Assembly: GCA_902761825.1 (NCBI GenBank)
Contig: CACWLY010000017.1
Span: 1 to 64,000, forward strand
DNA from: an uncultured Eubacteriales bacterium
GTDB taxonomy: Bacteria > Bacillota > Clostridia > Christensenellales > Aristaeellaceae
Length of the DNA stretch: 64,000 nt
Direction of reading: 5' to 3'
The notes under the pieces are model-generated. The model searched no databases. It saw nothing but the letters and a program-made list of their open reading frames with translations, and was not told the origin of the DNA. Positions 52,271 to 63,551 of the stretch are shown piece after piece. Position numbers and translations under genes: made by a program. The stretch's first letter is position 1; every line of letters starts with the position of its first letter.

Positions 52271-54346
52271 ATGGCTGATTACAAAACCAAAGACATCCGC
52301 AACATCGCCTTGCTTGGTCACGGCAGCGAGGGTAAAACCACGCTGACCGAAGCAATGCTCTTCACCGCCGGCATGATCGACCGCCAGGGCAAAGTGGAAT
52401 CCGGCAACACCGTGACCGACTTTGATCCCGAAGAAAACAAGCGCGCCATTTCCATCAGCGCCGCCACCGCGCCCGTGGAATGGAAGGGCACCAAGATCAA
52501 CGTGATCGACGTTCCCGGCTATTTTGATTTTATCGGCGAAATGATGGGTCCCCTGCGCGTGGTGGAAACCGCCGCGATCGTGGTGGGCGCCGTTTCCGGC
52601 CTGACCGTAGGCGCGGAAAAAGCCTGGGCCTACGCCAAGAAGAACAACGTTGCCCGCATGTTCATCGTCAACCGCATGGACGCTGAAAACGCCAACTACG
52701 AGCGCGCCATCGAGCAGCTGCGCGAAAAGTTCGGCTCCAGCGTCGTTCCCGTGCTGCTGCCCATCGGCGAGGGCGCGGGCTTCAAGGGCGTGGTCAACGT
52801 GCTGGAGAACAAGGCTTACACCGGCAAGGGCAAGGACCTGAAGGAAGTGCCCGTGCCCGCCGATATGCAGTCCGCCATCGAAAGCGCCACCGCCGAGATC
52901 ACCGAAGCCGCCGCGGAAGCCGTGGACGAGCTGCTTGAAAAGTATTTCGAGGAAGGCGAACTGAGCCACGAGGAGATCCTGCAGGGCTTCGGCGCCGGCA
53001 TGAAGAGCGGCACCATCGTGCCCGTCGTGCCCGTATCCGCCGTCACCGGCGTGGGCGTGCCCAACCTGCTCAACATCATGAGCAAGTACCTGCACAGCCC
53101 CGAGCACACCGAGTACGCCGGCGTCAACCCCAAGACCGGCGACGCCGTCACCCGCAAGGCCGCCGATCCCTTCAGCGCCTTCGTATTCAAGACCATCGCC
53201 GACCCCTTCGTGGGCAAGCTGAGCCTGCTCAAGGTGTGCAGCGGCACGCTGACCAGCGGCACCGCCCTGTACAACGCCAACGCCGAGAAGGCTGAAAAGG
53301 CCGGCGGCCTGTTCCTGATGCGCGGCAAGAGCCAGGTGAATATCGCCCAGGTCAACGCCGGCGATATCGCCGCCCTGAGCAAGCTGCAGATCACCAACAC
53401 CGGCGACACCCTGTGCGACGCCGCCAATCCCGTCCGCTACGAGCAGATCGAGTTCCCCGAACCCTGCGTGCAGAAGGCCGTGTTCGCCGCCAAGCAGGGC
53501 GAAGAAGACAAGGTGTTCGGCGGCCTGGCCCGTCTGCAGGAGGAAGATCCTTCCATCCGCCTGGAAAAGAACGCCGAGACCACCGAGACCATCCTGTGGG
53601 GCCAGGGCGAACTGCACCTGGACGTGATCCGCAACAAGCTGCAGAGCAAGTTCGGTGCGAACGCCGTGCTGCAGGATCCGCGCATCCCCTACCGTGAAAC
53701 CATCCGCAAGACCGTATCCTGCCAGGGCCGCCACAAGAAGCAGTCCGGCGGTCACGGCCAGTTCGGCGACGTGTGGATCGAGTTCCGCCCGATCGGCGAT
53801 ACCAATATCGACTTTGAGTTTGAAGACGCGGTCGTCGGCGGCGTGGTGCCCCGCAACTTCATCCCCAGCGTGGAAAAGGGCCTGCGCGAGAACATCAAGA
53901 AGGGCGTCCTGGCCGGCTATCCCATGGTGGGCCTGCACGCCAAGCTGTACGACGGCTCCTACCATCCGGTAGACTCCTCCGAAATGGCCTTCAAGACCGC
54001 CGCCCGCATCGCTTACAAGAAGGGCTGCATGGACGCTTCCCCCGTGCTGCTGGAGCCCATCATGCACGTTGAAGTGCTGGTTCCCGACGAGTACATGGGC
54101 GACGTCATGGGCGATATGAACAAGCGCCGCGGCCGCATCATGGGCATGAACCAGGTGGACGGCCTGCAGCAGGTTGTCGCCGAAGCGCCCCTGGCCGAAA
54201 TGTTCAAGTACGCCACCGACCTGCGCAGCATGACCCAGGCGCGCGGCAGCTTCAGCATGAAGTTTGAGCGCTACGAGGAAGTGCCTGCCGACGTGGCCAA
54301 GAAGATCATCGAATCCGCCCAGAAGGACGAGGACGAGGACGAGTAA
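52271..54346 (+). CDS. Elongation factor G-like translational GTPase (EF-G paralogue)
   Basis: A 691-residue EF-G paralogue of the EF-G-2 type. The P-loop is LLGHGSEGKTTLTEAM. G3 reads DVPGYFDF where canonical EF-G has DTPGHVDF, so the catalytic His is replaced by Tyr. G4 reads VNRMDAEN. Domains II-V follow (GELHLDVI, SGGHGQFGDVWIEF, and a C-terminal RGRIMGMNQVDGLQQVVAEA). GTP hydrolysis is probably slow or different. It is a single gene with its own promoter and terminator, not in the str operon. The role may be ribosome rescue or recycling; this is unknown. Confidence 0.88.
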   Translation: MADYKTKDIRNIALLGHGSEGKTTLTEAMLFTAGMIDRQGKVESGNTVTDFDPEENKRAISISAATAPVEWKGTKINVIDVPGYFDFIGEMMGPLRVVETAAIVVGAVSGLTVGAEKAWAYAKKNNVARMFIVNRMDAENANYERAIEQLREKFGSSVVPVLLPIGEGAGFKGVVNVLENKAYTGKGKDLKEVPVPADMQSAIESATAEITEAAAEAVDELLEKYFEEGELSHEEILQGFGAGMKSGTIVPVVPVSAVTGVGVPNLLNIMSKYLHSPEHTEYAGVNPKTGDAVTRKAADPFSAFVFKTIADPFVGKLSLLKVCSGTLTSGTALYNANAEKAEKAGGLFLMRGKSQVNIAQVNAGDIAALSKLQITNTGDTLCDAANPVRYEQIEFPEPCVQKAVFAAKQGEEDKVFGGLARLQEEDPSIRLEKNAETTETILWGQGELHLDVIRNKLQSKFGANAVLQDPRIPYRETIRKTVSCQGRHKKQSGGHGQFGDVWIEFRPIGDTNIDFEFEDAVVGGVVPRNFIPSVEKGLRENIKKGVLAGYPMVGLHAKLYDGSYHPVDSSEMAFKTAARIAYKKGCMDASPVLLEPIMHVEVLVPDEYMGDVMGDMNKRRGRIMGMNQVDGLQQVVAEAPLAEMFKYATDLRSMTQARGSFSMKFERYEEVPADVAKKIIESAQKDEDEDE

Positions 54347-54368
54347 TCCTGTTTCCCCCTTCATTTCC

Positions 54369-54394
54369 CGCCCTGCGGCCGCAGGGCGGTTTTT
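54369..54394 (+). terminator. Terminator of the EF-G-like gene
   Basis: CGCCCTGCGG and CCGCAGGGCG form a perfect stem followed by GTTTTTA. Confidence 0.85.
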
Positions 54395-54469
54395 ATTTGC
54401 CATTTCCTGGGAAGAAATCCCCGGACTGCCGCGTTTATATAGATGAACCAAAGCTGAGGGGGAAAAAGC

Positions 54470-56245
54470 ATGATCCGCAGAACGCTCGCGCTGTTTATGA
54501 TCCTTGCGCTGCTGTGCCCGGCATGGGCGCAGGCCGGAGCGCCCGAATCGCATCTGTATCATTTCACCCGTCTGGACGAAGCGCCCGGGGCCATTGCCGA
54601 CGCGCTCGCGAAGGCTCTGGGCGAGGGCTTTACCGTGCTGGACGGCTATGCCACGCTCCGCGAAAACCGCTGGCGCTACGGTCAGGCGGTCGTCCGGGAC
54701 GCGGAAGGCTATGCGCTGTGCGCCCTGGATTATCTGGCGGACGCATGGCAGATAACCGTCTCTCACGCCGCGCTGCGTCAGGATCAGCCGCCGCAGCTGC
54801 TGCCCGAAGCGGCGGAATACGGCTACACCGATGAGGAAGTCGACCAGATGGACGGCTGCGGCTCCTTCAAGATCGTGTATTCCGACGCGACTTATCGGTG
54901 GTTTGCCGGCAGCGACGGCTGGAACATGATCGCAATATCCGTCGGAACGGCCTCGATCAGCGTATACAGGGACAGCGTCAGCCGCTGGGATGAAGCGGCT
55001 GAAACGAACGAATTCCTGTACAACACGCTGCCGGTCGATCTGGAGCATTTCAGTATCGCCGCGTTCCCCACCGACTGGGAAGCATTCAAAGCGCTGTCCG
55101 AATCCTCGGAGTATGCCGACGATACCAAGGGGCTGACCGACGCGCCCTCCGATCTTCCCGACATAGCGCTCCTGCCCGATCCGGCATCCGGGGACTGCAG
55201 CTTTTATCTGTACGGCAACGTCGCCGTGACGGTGAGCGAAGAAAAGGATGGTTTTGTCCATGTAACCGCGGGCCCGCTGGACGGCTGGATCGCCCGGGAT
55301 CAGCTGCTGATCGGCACGGAACGCGCCCGGGGCGACAGCTGGAGAAACGGCGTAACCGCGGAGGTGTACGGCTGGGGCGCGAAGGAAGCGCAGCCCGTTT
55401 ACGCCCGGCGGGACCGGCAGTCCGACGCGCTGGCCCTGCTGCCGCCGGGCGCAAGGATCAGCGTGCTGGCCGTCAGCGCCCGGGATGATTATCAGTGGTT
55501 CTTCGTGGAAACGCCGGACGGCATCCTCGGCTTTATGGCCTGCGATACCGTGTGCGCCGCCGACAACATGCGCGACGCCTGGATATACAGCGACGACCCC
55601 TCCCGACGGCTGAACCTGCGCGAAGCGCCCGACCGCGGCGCAAAATCCCTGGGCAAATATTACAGCGGCGTACGCGTTTCCCAGCAGCCGCCGCTTACCG
55701 TGAAGGACGGATGGATCAAAGTGCTGATCGAAGGCGCGGCAGGCTACGTGGACGCCGATTATCTGGATTTCAGCGACGATTACAGCGGCCGCGAATGGCT
55801 TCCGCCTCTGGGGATCGTGCAGGACGTGAACAGCAAGGGGCTGAACCTGCGCCGGTCGCCCTCCGCGGACAGCGCGATCGTCGCCGTCTGCCCCAAGGGT
55901 GAAAAAGTCGAGATATTGGGGATCGTGGACGGCGTTTGGGCGCACGTGAGGCTGCGGGACGGCAGCAGCGGCTATATGATGCACCGATACCTGGGCGGCG
56001 AGCCCGCGAAGGCCGTCGGCAACAGCTTCAGGCCCGCCGTCAGCGGCGCAAAGCAGTACGCCGTGCATGCGGGCGCGGACGGCGAATGGGTCTATGCCGA
56101 AAACGGCGCGTATCCGCAGGGGGTGAGCGTTCGCGTCGCGGAACGCCCCGCGCAGGACAGGGATCAGTACCTGTTCGCGCGGGATGCAAAGGATTCAGAT
56201 CATACGCTGTGGATCAAGGCCGACGAATTTGATTTCTGGCAATAA
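54470..56245 (+). CDS. Secreted SH3-repeat protein
   Basis: A 591-residue exported protein with an N-terminal signal peptide (TLALFMILALLCPAWAQA). The second half contains bacterial SH3-type (SH3_3) repeats that usually bind cell wall: one near residue 380 with LNLREAPDRGAKSLGKYYSG, and one near residue 460 with LNLRRSPSADSAIVAVCPKG. Two weaker copies lie before and after. The first 200 residues (DGYATLRENRWRYGQAVVRD) have no recognised domain and no catalytic motif. A role in wall attachment or sensing is inferred. Confidence 0.85.
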   Translation: MIRRTLALFMILALLCPAWAQAGAPESHLYHFTRLDEAPGAIADALAKALGEGFTVLDGYATLRENRWRYGQAVVRDAEGYALCALDYLADAWQITVSHAALRQDQPPQLLPEAAEYGYTDEEVDQMDGCGSFKIVYSDATYRWFAGSDGWNMIAISVGTASISVYRDSVSRWDEAAETNEFLYNTLPVDLEHFSIAAFPTDWEAFKALSESSEYADDTKGLTDAPSDLPDIALLPDPASGDCSFYLYGNVAVTVSEEKDGFVHVTAGPLDGWIARDQLLIGTERARGDSWRNGVTAEVYGWGAKEAQPVYARRDRQSDALALLPPGARISVLAVSARDDYQWFFVETPDGILGFMACDTVCAADNMRDAWIYSDDPSRRLNLREAPDRGAKSLGKYYSGVRVSQQPPLTVKDGWIKVLIEGAAGYVDADYLDFSDDYSGREWLPPLGIVQDVNSKGLNLRRSPSADSAIVAVCPKGEKVEILGIVDGVWAHVRLRDGSSGYMMHRYLGGEPAKAVGNSFRPAVSGAKQYAVHAGADGEWVYAENGAYPQGVSVRVAERPAQDRDQYLFARDAKDSDHTLWIKADEFDFWQ

Positions 56246-56273
56246 TTCTCCCGTTTTCACCCTGCGTCACAGC

Positions 56274-56303
56274 TTGACAGGCGCGCGATTTATGTTATAT
56301 AAT
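56274..56303 (+). promoter_or_regulatory. Promoter of the YegP-like gene
   Basis: TTGACA (56274-56279) and TATAAT (56298-56303) are spaced by 18 bp. Confidence 0.75.
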
Positions 56304-56331
56304 TAAAAAAAAATTGAAGAGGTGCGTTGTC

Positions 56332-56703
56332 ATGGGATATTTTGTGTTTAAGAAGACCAACACCGGCGTGAAGTTTGATCTGGTTGCCGGCAATCACGAA
56401 GTAATCGCCACCAGTGAAGTATACAAATCCGATTCTTCCTGCAAGAAGGGCATCGCCAGCGTGCGCCGCAACGCCCCCATCGCCAACGTGGAAGATAAAA
56501 CCGTGGAGCCCGTGGTGACCGCCCGCTGCCCCAAGTTTGAAATCTATACCGATAAGGCCGGCGAGTTCCGCTTCCGCCTGAAGGCCACCAACGGCCAGAT
56601 CATCGCCGTCAGCGAAGGCTATACTGCCAAGCCCAGCTGCCTGAACGGCATCGAGAGCGTGCGCAAGAACGCCGCGGACGCCGACATCAAGGTAAAAGAG
56701 TAA
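56332..56703 (+). CDS. YegP-family (DUF1508) protein, two repeats
   Basis: A 123-residue protein made of two DUF1508 units: FKKTNTGVKFDLVAGNHEVI ending in the SSCKKGIASVRRNAP helix, and EIYTDKAGEFRFRLKATNGQ ending in PSCLNGIESVRKNAA. The repeated Cys-x-x-GI-x-SV-x-x-NA pattern defines the family. The biological role is unclear. The start is the ATG at 56332 behind GAAGAGGTG. It has its own promoter and terminator. Confidence 0.92.
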   Translation: MGYFVFKKTNTGVKFDLVAGNHEVIATSEVYKSDSSCKKGIASVRRNAPIANVEDKTVEPVVTARCPKFEIYTDKAGEFRFRLKATNGQIIAVSEGYTAKPSCLNGIESVRKNAADADIKVKE

Positions 56704-56720
56704 CCGATCCGACAATACAT

Positions 56721-56757
56721 CTCCGCCGGGACGAACGCGTTTCCGGCGGAGTTTTTT
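56721..56757 (+). terminator. Terminator of the YegP-like gene
   Basis: CTCCGCCGG and CCGGCGGAG followed by TTTTTT. Confidence 0.88.
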
Positions 56758-56788
56758 ATGCTTTCCGTAATGCAGGAGCCGTGATACG

Positions 56789-56825
56789 CAAAAACCCGCC
56801 GGCATCGCGTCGTATGCCGGCGGGG
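56789..56825 (-). terminator. guaB terminator
   Basis: On the minus strand CCCGCCGGCAT and ATGCCGGCGGG are followed by TTTTTGCG, directly after the guaB stop. Confidence 0.88.
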
Positions 56826-56833
56826 AGAATGGT

Positions 56834-59453
<2,620 letters not shown>

Positions 59454-59457
<4 letters not shown>

Positions 59458-60110
59458 TCTCTTTTTTCCTCCCTGGGCAGTTTTACGCGCCTCCCGTCCG
59501 GGCCGACGCCCCGTGCGCGGGCGAAGCGTTCCATGGTTTCTCCCGCAAGCTCGCACAGCAGCACGGCCAGGATGCCGCTGATCACCGCGGTATCGAACAG
59601 CCCCGCGCCGCCCAGCGCCAGCTGCTGCCTGATCCCCGAGAGCCGGAGGACCACGGCGTTGACTATATCGGCCAGCAGCACGCCCAATACGCCGCAGATG
59701 AACGCGCCGCGGCGGGAGCGCCCCAGCAGCCAGCCGATCACGCCGCCCGCGATCCCGCATACATAGACGGGATCGAGCGCGATCTTTTCCGGCTCCGCGG
59801 GCATGATCCGCCCCAGGGCGTACACGGCGGCAGAGGTCAGCACCGCGCCGACAAGGCCGCGCACGCGCTCCGCTCTTTCATCGGCCGTAACGAGCAGATA
59901 TATGCAGATTCCAAGGGGAACAAGCGCTCCGCCGATATTGACGCGCACCATGCCCAGGTCGATATCGGGAATCAGACCGCCGAGGAACATGAGCAGGATC
60001 AGCGCAAGCGCGCTGCGGTCGGACAGGCGCATCTTGTCCAGCACGCGCTGGCCCACGCCAAGCAGCACCAGCACCGCCAGCGCGGAAAGCACAAAGGAAC
60101 CAAACGTCAT
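59454..60110 (-). CDS. DUF1614 family membrane protein
   Basis: A 218-residue polytopic protein with about seven spans. GGLIPDIDLGMVRVNIGGAL, GVLGVLLADIVNAVVLRLSG and LALGGAGLFDTAVISGILAV match the DUF1614 family, which I know only as an uncharacterised membrane family of Firmicutes and archaea. Overlap with spoIIP (ATGA) makes a sporulation-linked role plausible. The ATG at 60110 has a GGAGGCTTTGCT site. Confidence 0.82.
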
Positions 60111-60298
60111 AGCAAAGCCTCCACTTTATTCGCTTGCCTTTAGCGTGTCCCGACGCTTGCGGATTATACGCAGAACAGACGACGCGCGTCGTTCTTGTAA
60201 CACTTGCCGCAATTCCTCTTTTATTTTTTCCGGTTTTGTGATATCATGTTATGTAAGTTTCGCGTATGCTGCCGATGCAAAGGAAAGGAGCTTGTGCC

Positions 60299-61351
60299 AT
60301 GGATCAACAGCTGTTGGTCAGGATCGGTCAAACCTTTGAGCAATTGAACAGTCGGCTTTCGCTGCTGGACGAAAACGGGCTGAGCCTCGTGCCGCAGGGA
60401 GATACGCCGCTTCCCCTTCCCCATAACCTGAAGGAAGGCGTCATCACCGCGATGTACGATTCGCATTATCTGCCTATCCCGGGCAAGCGCTGCACGCTGC
60501 TGGCGCCGGAGGGCACGCCCGACGACGTGCTGCGCATCGGCGCGCAGCTGGTGGAAGCGCTGATTCAGCTGGGCAGCGCGAGCGGCGGCATATCGGGCGC
60601 GTATCAGCGGATGCTGCAGAACGACCTGAGCGTGGCCGAGCTGGACGCGGTGATCAGCGAGTATCACATTCCCGACGAAATGCCGCGCTGCGTCATGCTG
60701 CTGCACATGATGCAGGTGCAGGGGAACACCGCCCGGGATATCCTGAACGAGGTGCTGCCCATGTCGGTCAACGACGTGCTGATCTCCATGGACAACCATT
60801 CCACGGCCCTGATCAAATGCACGACCGGCATGGAGGATATAGAAGACCTGCACCAGCTGGCCAACGCCATGCAGGAAACCGTGCTCAGCGAGACCGGGCT
60901 GCCGGTGACCATCGGCATCGGCCAGACCACGCGGCGCGCGGGCGAACTGCATCAGAGCTACCGGCAGGCGCGGCGCGCCATCGAAATCGGCAGGATCTAC
61001 CGGCAGAACGAAACGGTGCATATCTATTCCTCGCTGCTGCTGGAACGTTTTCTTTCGGATATTCCGCCCGAAACCGCCGAACACTATCACAGCCTGCTCT
61101 TCAACCGCAGCACATCCAGACTGTTCAGCGAGGAGATCCTTTCCACGGTGGAAATGTTCTTCCGCAAGGACCTGAACCTGAGCGACACCGCCCGCCAGCT
61201 GTACATCCACCGCAACACCCTGGTCTACCGTCTGGACAAGGTGCAGCGGCAGATCGGCCTGGACCTTCGTAAATTCGACGACGCCGTCACGTTTAAAATG
61301 CTGATGGAAATGAAAAAGTGCAGCGCAAACAAAACAAAAATCACGCTGTAA
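60299..61351 (+). CDS. CdaR/PucR-type transcriptional regulator
   Basis: A 350-residue regulator. An N-terminal sensory region (first 130 residues) is followed by a GGDEF-like middle domain typical of CdaR (VTIGIGQTTRRAGELHQSYR, QARRAIEIGRIYRQNE). The C-terminal PucR helix-turn-helix is DLNLSDTARQLYIHRNTLVY then RLDKVQRQIGLDLRKFDDAV. The ligand is unknown. The start is the ATG at 60299, behind AAAGGAGCTTGTGCC. It lies 22 bp upstream of the protease gene, so the two are probably one transcript. The 188 bp upstream show no clear promoter. Confidence 0.9.
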   Translation: MDQQLLVRIGQTFEQLNSRLSLLDENGLSLVPQGDTPLPLPHNLKEGVITAMYDSHYLPIPGKRCTLLAPEGTPDDVLRIGAQLVEALIQLGSASGGISGAYQRMLQNDLSVAELDAVISEYHIPDEMPRCVMLLHMMQVQGNTARDILNEVLPMSVNDVLISMDNHSTALIKCTTGMEDIEDLHQLANAMQETVLSETGLPVTIGIGQTTRRAGELHQSYRQARRAIEIGRIYRQNETVHIYSSLLLERFLSDIPPETAEHYHSLLFNRSTSRLFSEEILSTVEMFFRKDLNLSDTARQLYIHRNTLVYRLDKVQRQIGLDLRKFDDAVTFKMLMEMKKCSANKTKITL

Positions 61352-61373
61352 CGCTCCCGGAGGATAATTTGTT

Positions 61374-62576
61374 ATGAAGAAACGCTTTTTGCTCATGCTG
61401 CTGGCCGCGCTCCTGCTGACCAGCGCGATCTTCGCCTATTCCGCCGTCGGCGAAACCCGCCGCTCCACGATCACCATCGACCGCGAAGAGTATGACCGCC
61501 TGCAGAAATATCAGAAGCTCGACGAGGTCATGCAGTATATCAAGGCATACTATTACAAAGAGCCCGACGCCGACAAGATGCTGGATTACGCCGTGCAGGG
61601 CATGCTCGCCGCGCTCGGCGATCCCTATACGTTCTATTACGACGCCAAGAGCTGGTCCGATATGTGGGCCGAGGAAGAGGGCGAGTATACCGGCATCGGC
61701 ATTCAGCTGCTGGGCAACTATACGGACCAGACGGTAAAGATCACCCGCGTTTTCCGGGATACGCCGGCTGAAGCCGTCGGCATGCGCAAAAACGATATCC
61801 TGATCCGCGTGGACGATATTGAAGTCACCACCGAAACCATGGACGCCGCCGTCAATACCATGCGCGGCGAAGTGGGCGGCACTGTGCAGGTGGAGGTGCT
61901 CCGCGGCGAGGAGCACGTCACCTTCGATATCACGCGCTCCGCTATCCATATCAACAATGTGGATTACCTGATGATGGAGAACAACGTGGGCTATGTGGTG
62001 CTGTACCAGTTCTCCACCGATACGCTGGTCAACGACTTCAACGCCGCCATGAACGCGCTGGAAAAGCAGGGCGCAACCAGCATCATCCTGGATCTGCGCG
62101 ATAATCCCGGCGGCTGGGTAGACGACGCCGTCAAGGTCGCCGACCGCTTCCTGGACAGCAAGCTCGTGGTATATTCCAAGATGCGCTTCAGCTCCGAGAC
62201 CGATCCCCAGTACACCAGGAGCGGCTCGGACAATATTCCGCTGGTGGTGCTCGTCAACGAAAACTCCGCCTCCTCCAGCGAGATCCTGACCGGCGCGCTT
62301 CAGGATCACAACCGCGCGACCATCATCGGCACGCAGACCTTCGGCAAGGGCATCATGCAGTATGTGCTGGGGCTCAGCGACAACAAGACCGGCATCCAGC
62401 TGACGTACTGCGAATACTTCACGCCCAAGGGCCGGCAGGTGCACGAGGTCGGCATCACGCCCGATATCGTGGTTGAAATGCCCGAGGACATGAATTACGC
62501 CACGCTGGAGCTGGGCGATATGAACGATCCCCAGCTGCGCGCTGCATGGGACGAGGCCGTGAAACTGACGAAGTGA
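61374..62576 (+). CDS. Carboxy-terminal processing protease (S41, PDZ)
   Basis: A 400-residue exported protease. A signal or anchor segment (FLLMLLAALLLTSAIFAYSA) is followed by a helical N-terminal part, a PDZ domain (TRVFRDTPAEAVGMRKNDIL), and the S41 catalytic domain: ILDLRDNPGGWVDDAVKVAD, the Ser in VNENSASSSEILTGALQD, and the Lys in GTQTFGKGIMQ. The Ser-Lys dyad is intact. Family members cut proteins from their C-termini and include sporulation CtpB. The substrate is unknown. A terminator follows at 62605-62646. Confidence 0.94.
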   Translation: MKKRFLLMLLAALLLTSAIFAYSAVGETRRSTITIDREEYDRLQKYQKLDEVMQYIKAYYYKEPDADKMLDYAVQGMLAALGDPYTFYYDAKSWSDMWAEEEGEYTGIGIQLLGNYTDQTVKITRVFRDTPAEAVGMRKNDILIRVDDIEVTTETMDAAVNTMRGEVGGTVQVEVLRGEEHVTFDITRSAIHINNVDYLMMENNVGYVVLYQFSTDTLVNDFNAAMNALEKQGATSIILDLRDNPGGWVDDAVKVADRFLDSKLVVYSKMRFSSETDPQYTRSGSDNIPLVVLVNENSASSSEILTGALQDHNRATIIGTQTFGKGIMQYVLGLSDNKTGIQLTYCEYFTPKGRQVHEVGITPDIVVEMPEDMNYATLELGDMNDPQLRAAWDEAVKLTK

Positions 62577-62604
62577 CCGGCGCGCCCGGGCACGGCATAT
62601 AAGC

Positions 62605-62646
62605 AAAAAGGATCTTCCGCGTTCCTTCGCGGGAGATCCTTTTTCG
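62605..62646 (+). terminator. Protease gene terminator
   Basis: AAAAAGGATCTTCCGCG and CGCGGGAGATCCTTTTT form the hairpin with a T run. Confidence 0.85.
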
Positions 62647-62790
62647 CGCGGCGTGAAACGCGCCGGAAGGGCGGGCTTCAGTTGACGGAAAATCGATTTT
62701 ATTGTATAATCTGTGCGTAAAATCGTCGCAGTTTCGCCATGGCGCGGCCGTTCCGAAAGCGCCCAGCAAAGCGGCGGCGATCCACCCATC

Positions 62791-63406
62791 ATACTATTCG
62801 CATTCTAAGAGCCAAGATGCAAATGGTCAAATAAGACAAGAAGCGCCGTGTTTCCGCGAAACAGGGAGGGAAAACGCGCTTTCTTTGGGAAAAGAAAGCT
62901 GAGCAAAGAAACCTGCGTTTGTGGTCGCTTCTGCTGCAACGCTTTCCGCCAACTGGCTTATATGCCAGCAGCCGTTCCCGGGCGACCGGCTTCGCCGGTC
63001 ATGCGGCGCGAAGCGCCGCGGAAATCAAACGGACAGACCTGAAAATGAATGCATTCATTTTCAGGCTGGGCCTTTTGATTTCCCCTTGCCCGGGAACTCA
63101 CTTGGCCCCATAAACCAAACAGGCGGAAGCATGTCTGGTTTATGCTCCGCGCTTCAACGCCGGAATGGGTGTCCAGAGGGCCCAAGCGGGCCCTTTGGCG
63201 CAGGTCTTAGGGCTGCGTAGGCCCTAACGTTTCCTTCCCTGCTCTTATTTCACCCTTTGTGAATTGGCTCTTAAAATCTTAACAGATTTGGGATGGATTT
63301 CTTGTTCTGGCAAAGCGGAACGAAGGAAGGCGTAGCAGCGCTGCGTTGACCGAAGTAACGCGCAAAAAGACGCCCAAAGATGTAAGGTTTTGAAGAAGAA
63401 TAGTAT
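62791..63406 (+). repeat. Interspersed repeat copy F, diverged and interrupted
   Basis: The left end ATACTATTCGCATTC is split from the rest of the repeat by the hairpin-rich element (62806-63273). The core resumes at AAAATCTTAACAGATTTGGG, reaches GTTGACC, keeps the interior seen in copy B (GACGCCCAAAGATG) and ends GAAGAATAGTAT. It is the oldest-looking copy. Confidence 0.85.
62806..63273. mobile_element. Hairpin-rich inserted element with 35-bp inverted ends
   Basis: The ends 62806-62840 and 63239-63273 are inverted repeats matching at 27 of 35 positions (TAAGAGCCAA...). Inside are several perfect hairpins: GACCGGC/GCCGGTC, GCGGCGC/GCGCCGC, a 26-bp palindrome centred on 63051 (CTGAAAATGAATG and its complement) and AGGGCCC/GGGCCCT. 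No gene is supportable; short frames here are not convincing. It looks like a non-autonomous element inserted in repeat copy F. Confidence 0.75.
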
Positions 63407-63425
63407 TAGGCGCCGGAAGGTCCTT

Positions 63426-63519
63426 ATACTATTCTCAGTATAAAAGATTATCAGATTTGGGATGGATTTTCGCCCTGGCTAAGCTGAATGGAGGGAGGCG
63501 TAGCAGCGCTACGTTGACC
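63426..63519 (+). repeat. Interspersed repeat copy G
   Basis: Core from ATACTATTCTCAG to ACGTTGACC, with one T fewer in the GGATTTT run; the right end is missing. It lies 20 bp after copy F and 32 bp before the ATG of the sugar transferase gene. It is the only copy placed upstream of a gene. Confidence 0.95.
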
Positions 63520-63551
63520 GGAGATATAAACCGACGGAAAGAAGAGAACCA

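Noticed and set aside
52229-56068. 1279-codon minus-strand open frame
   Set aside because: It lies opposite the EF-G-like and SH3 genes, whose families are clear; it is a composition artefact.
62702-63220. Several short plus-strand ORFs in the hairpin-rich element
   Set aside because: They overlap one another, run through perfect hairpins and lack ribosome sites.
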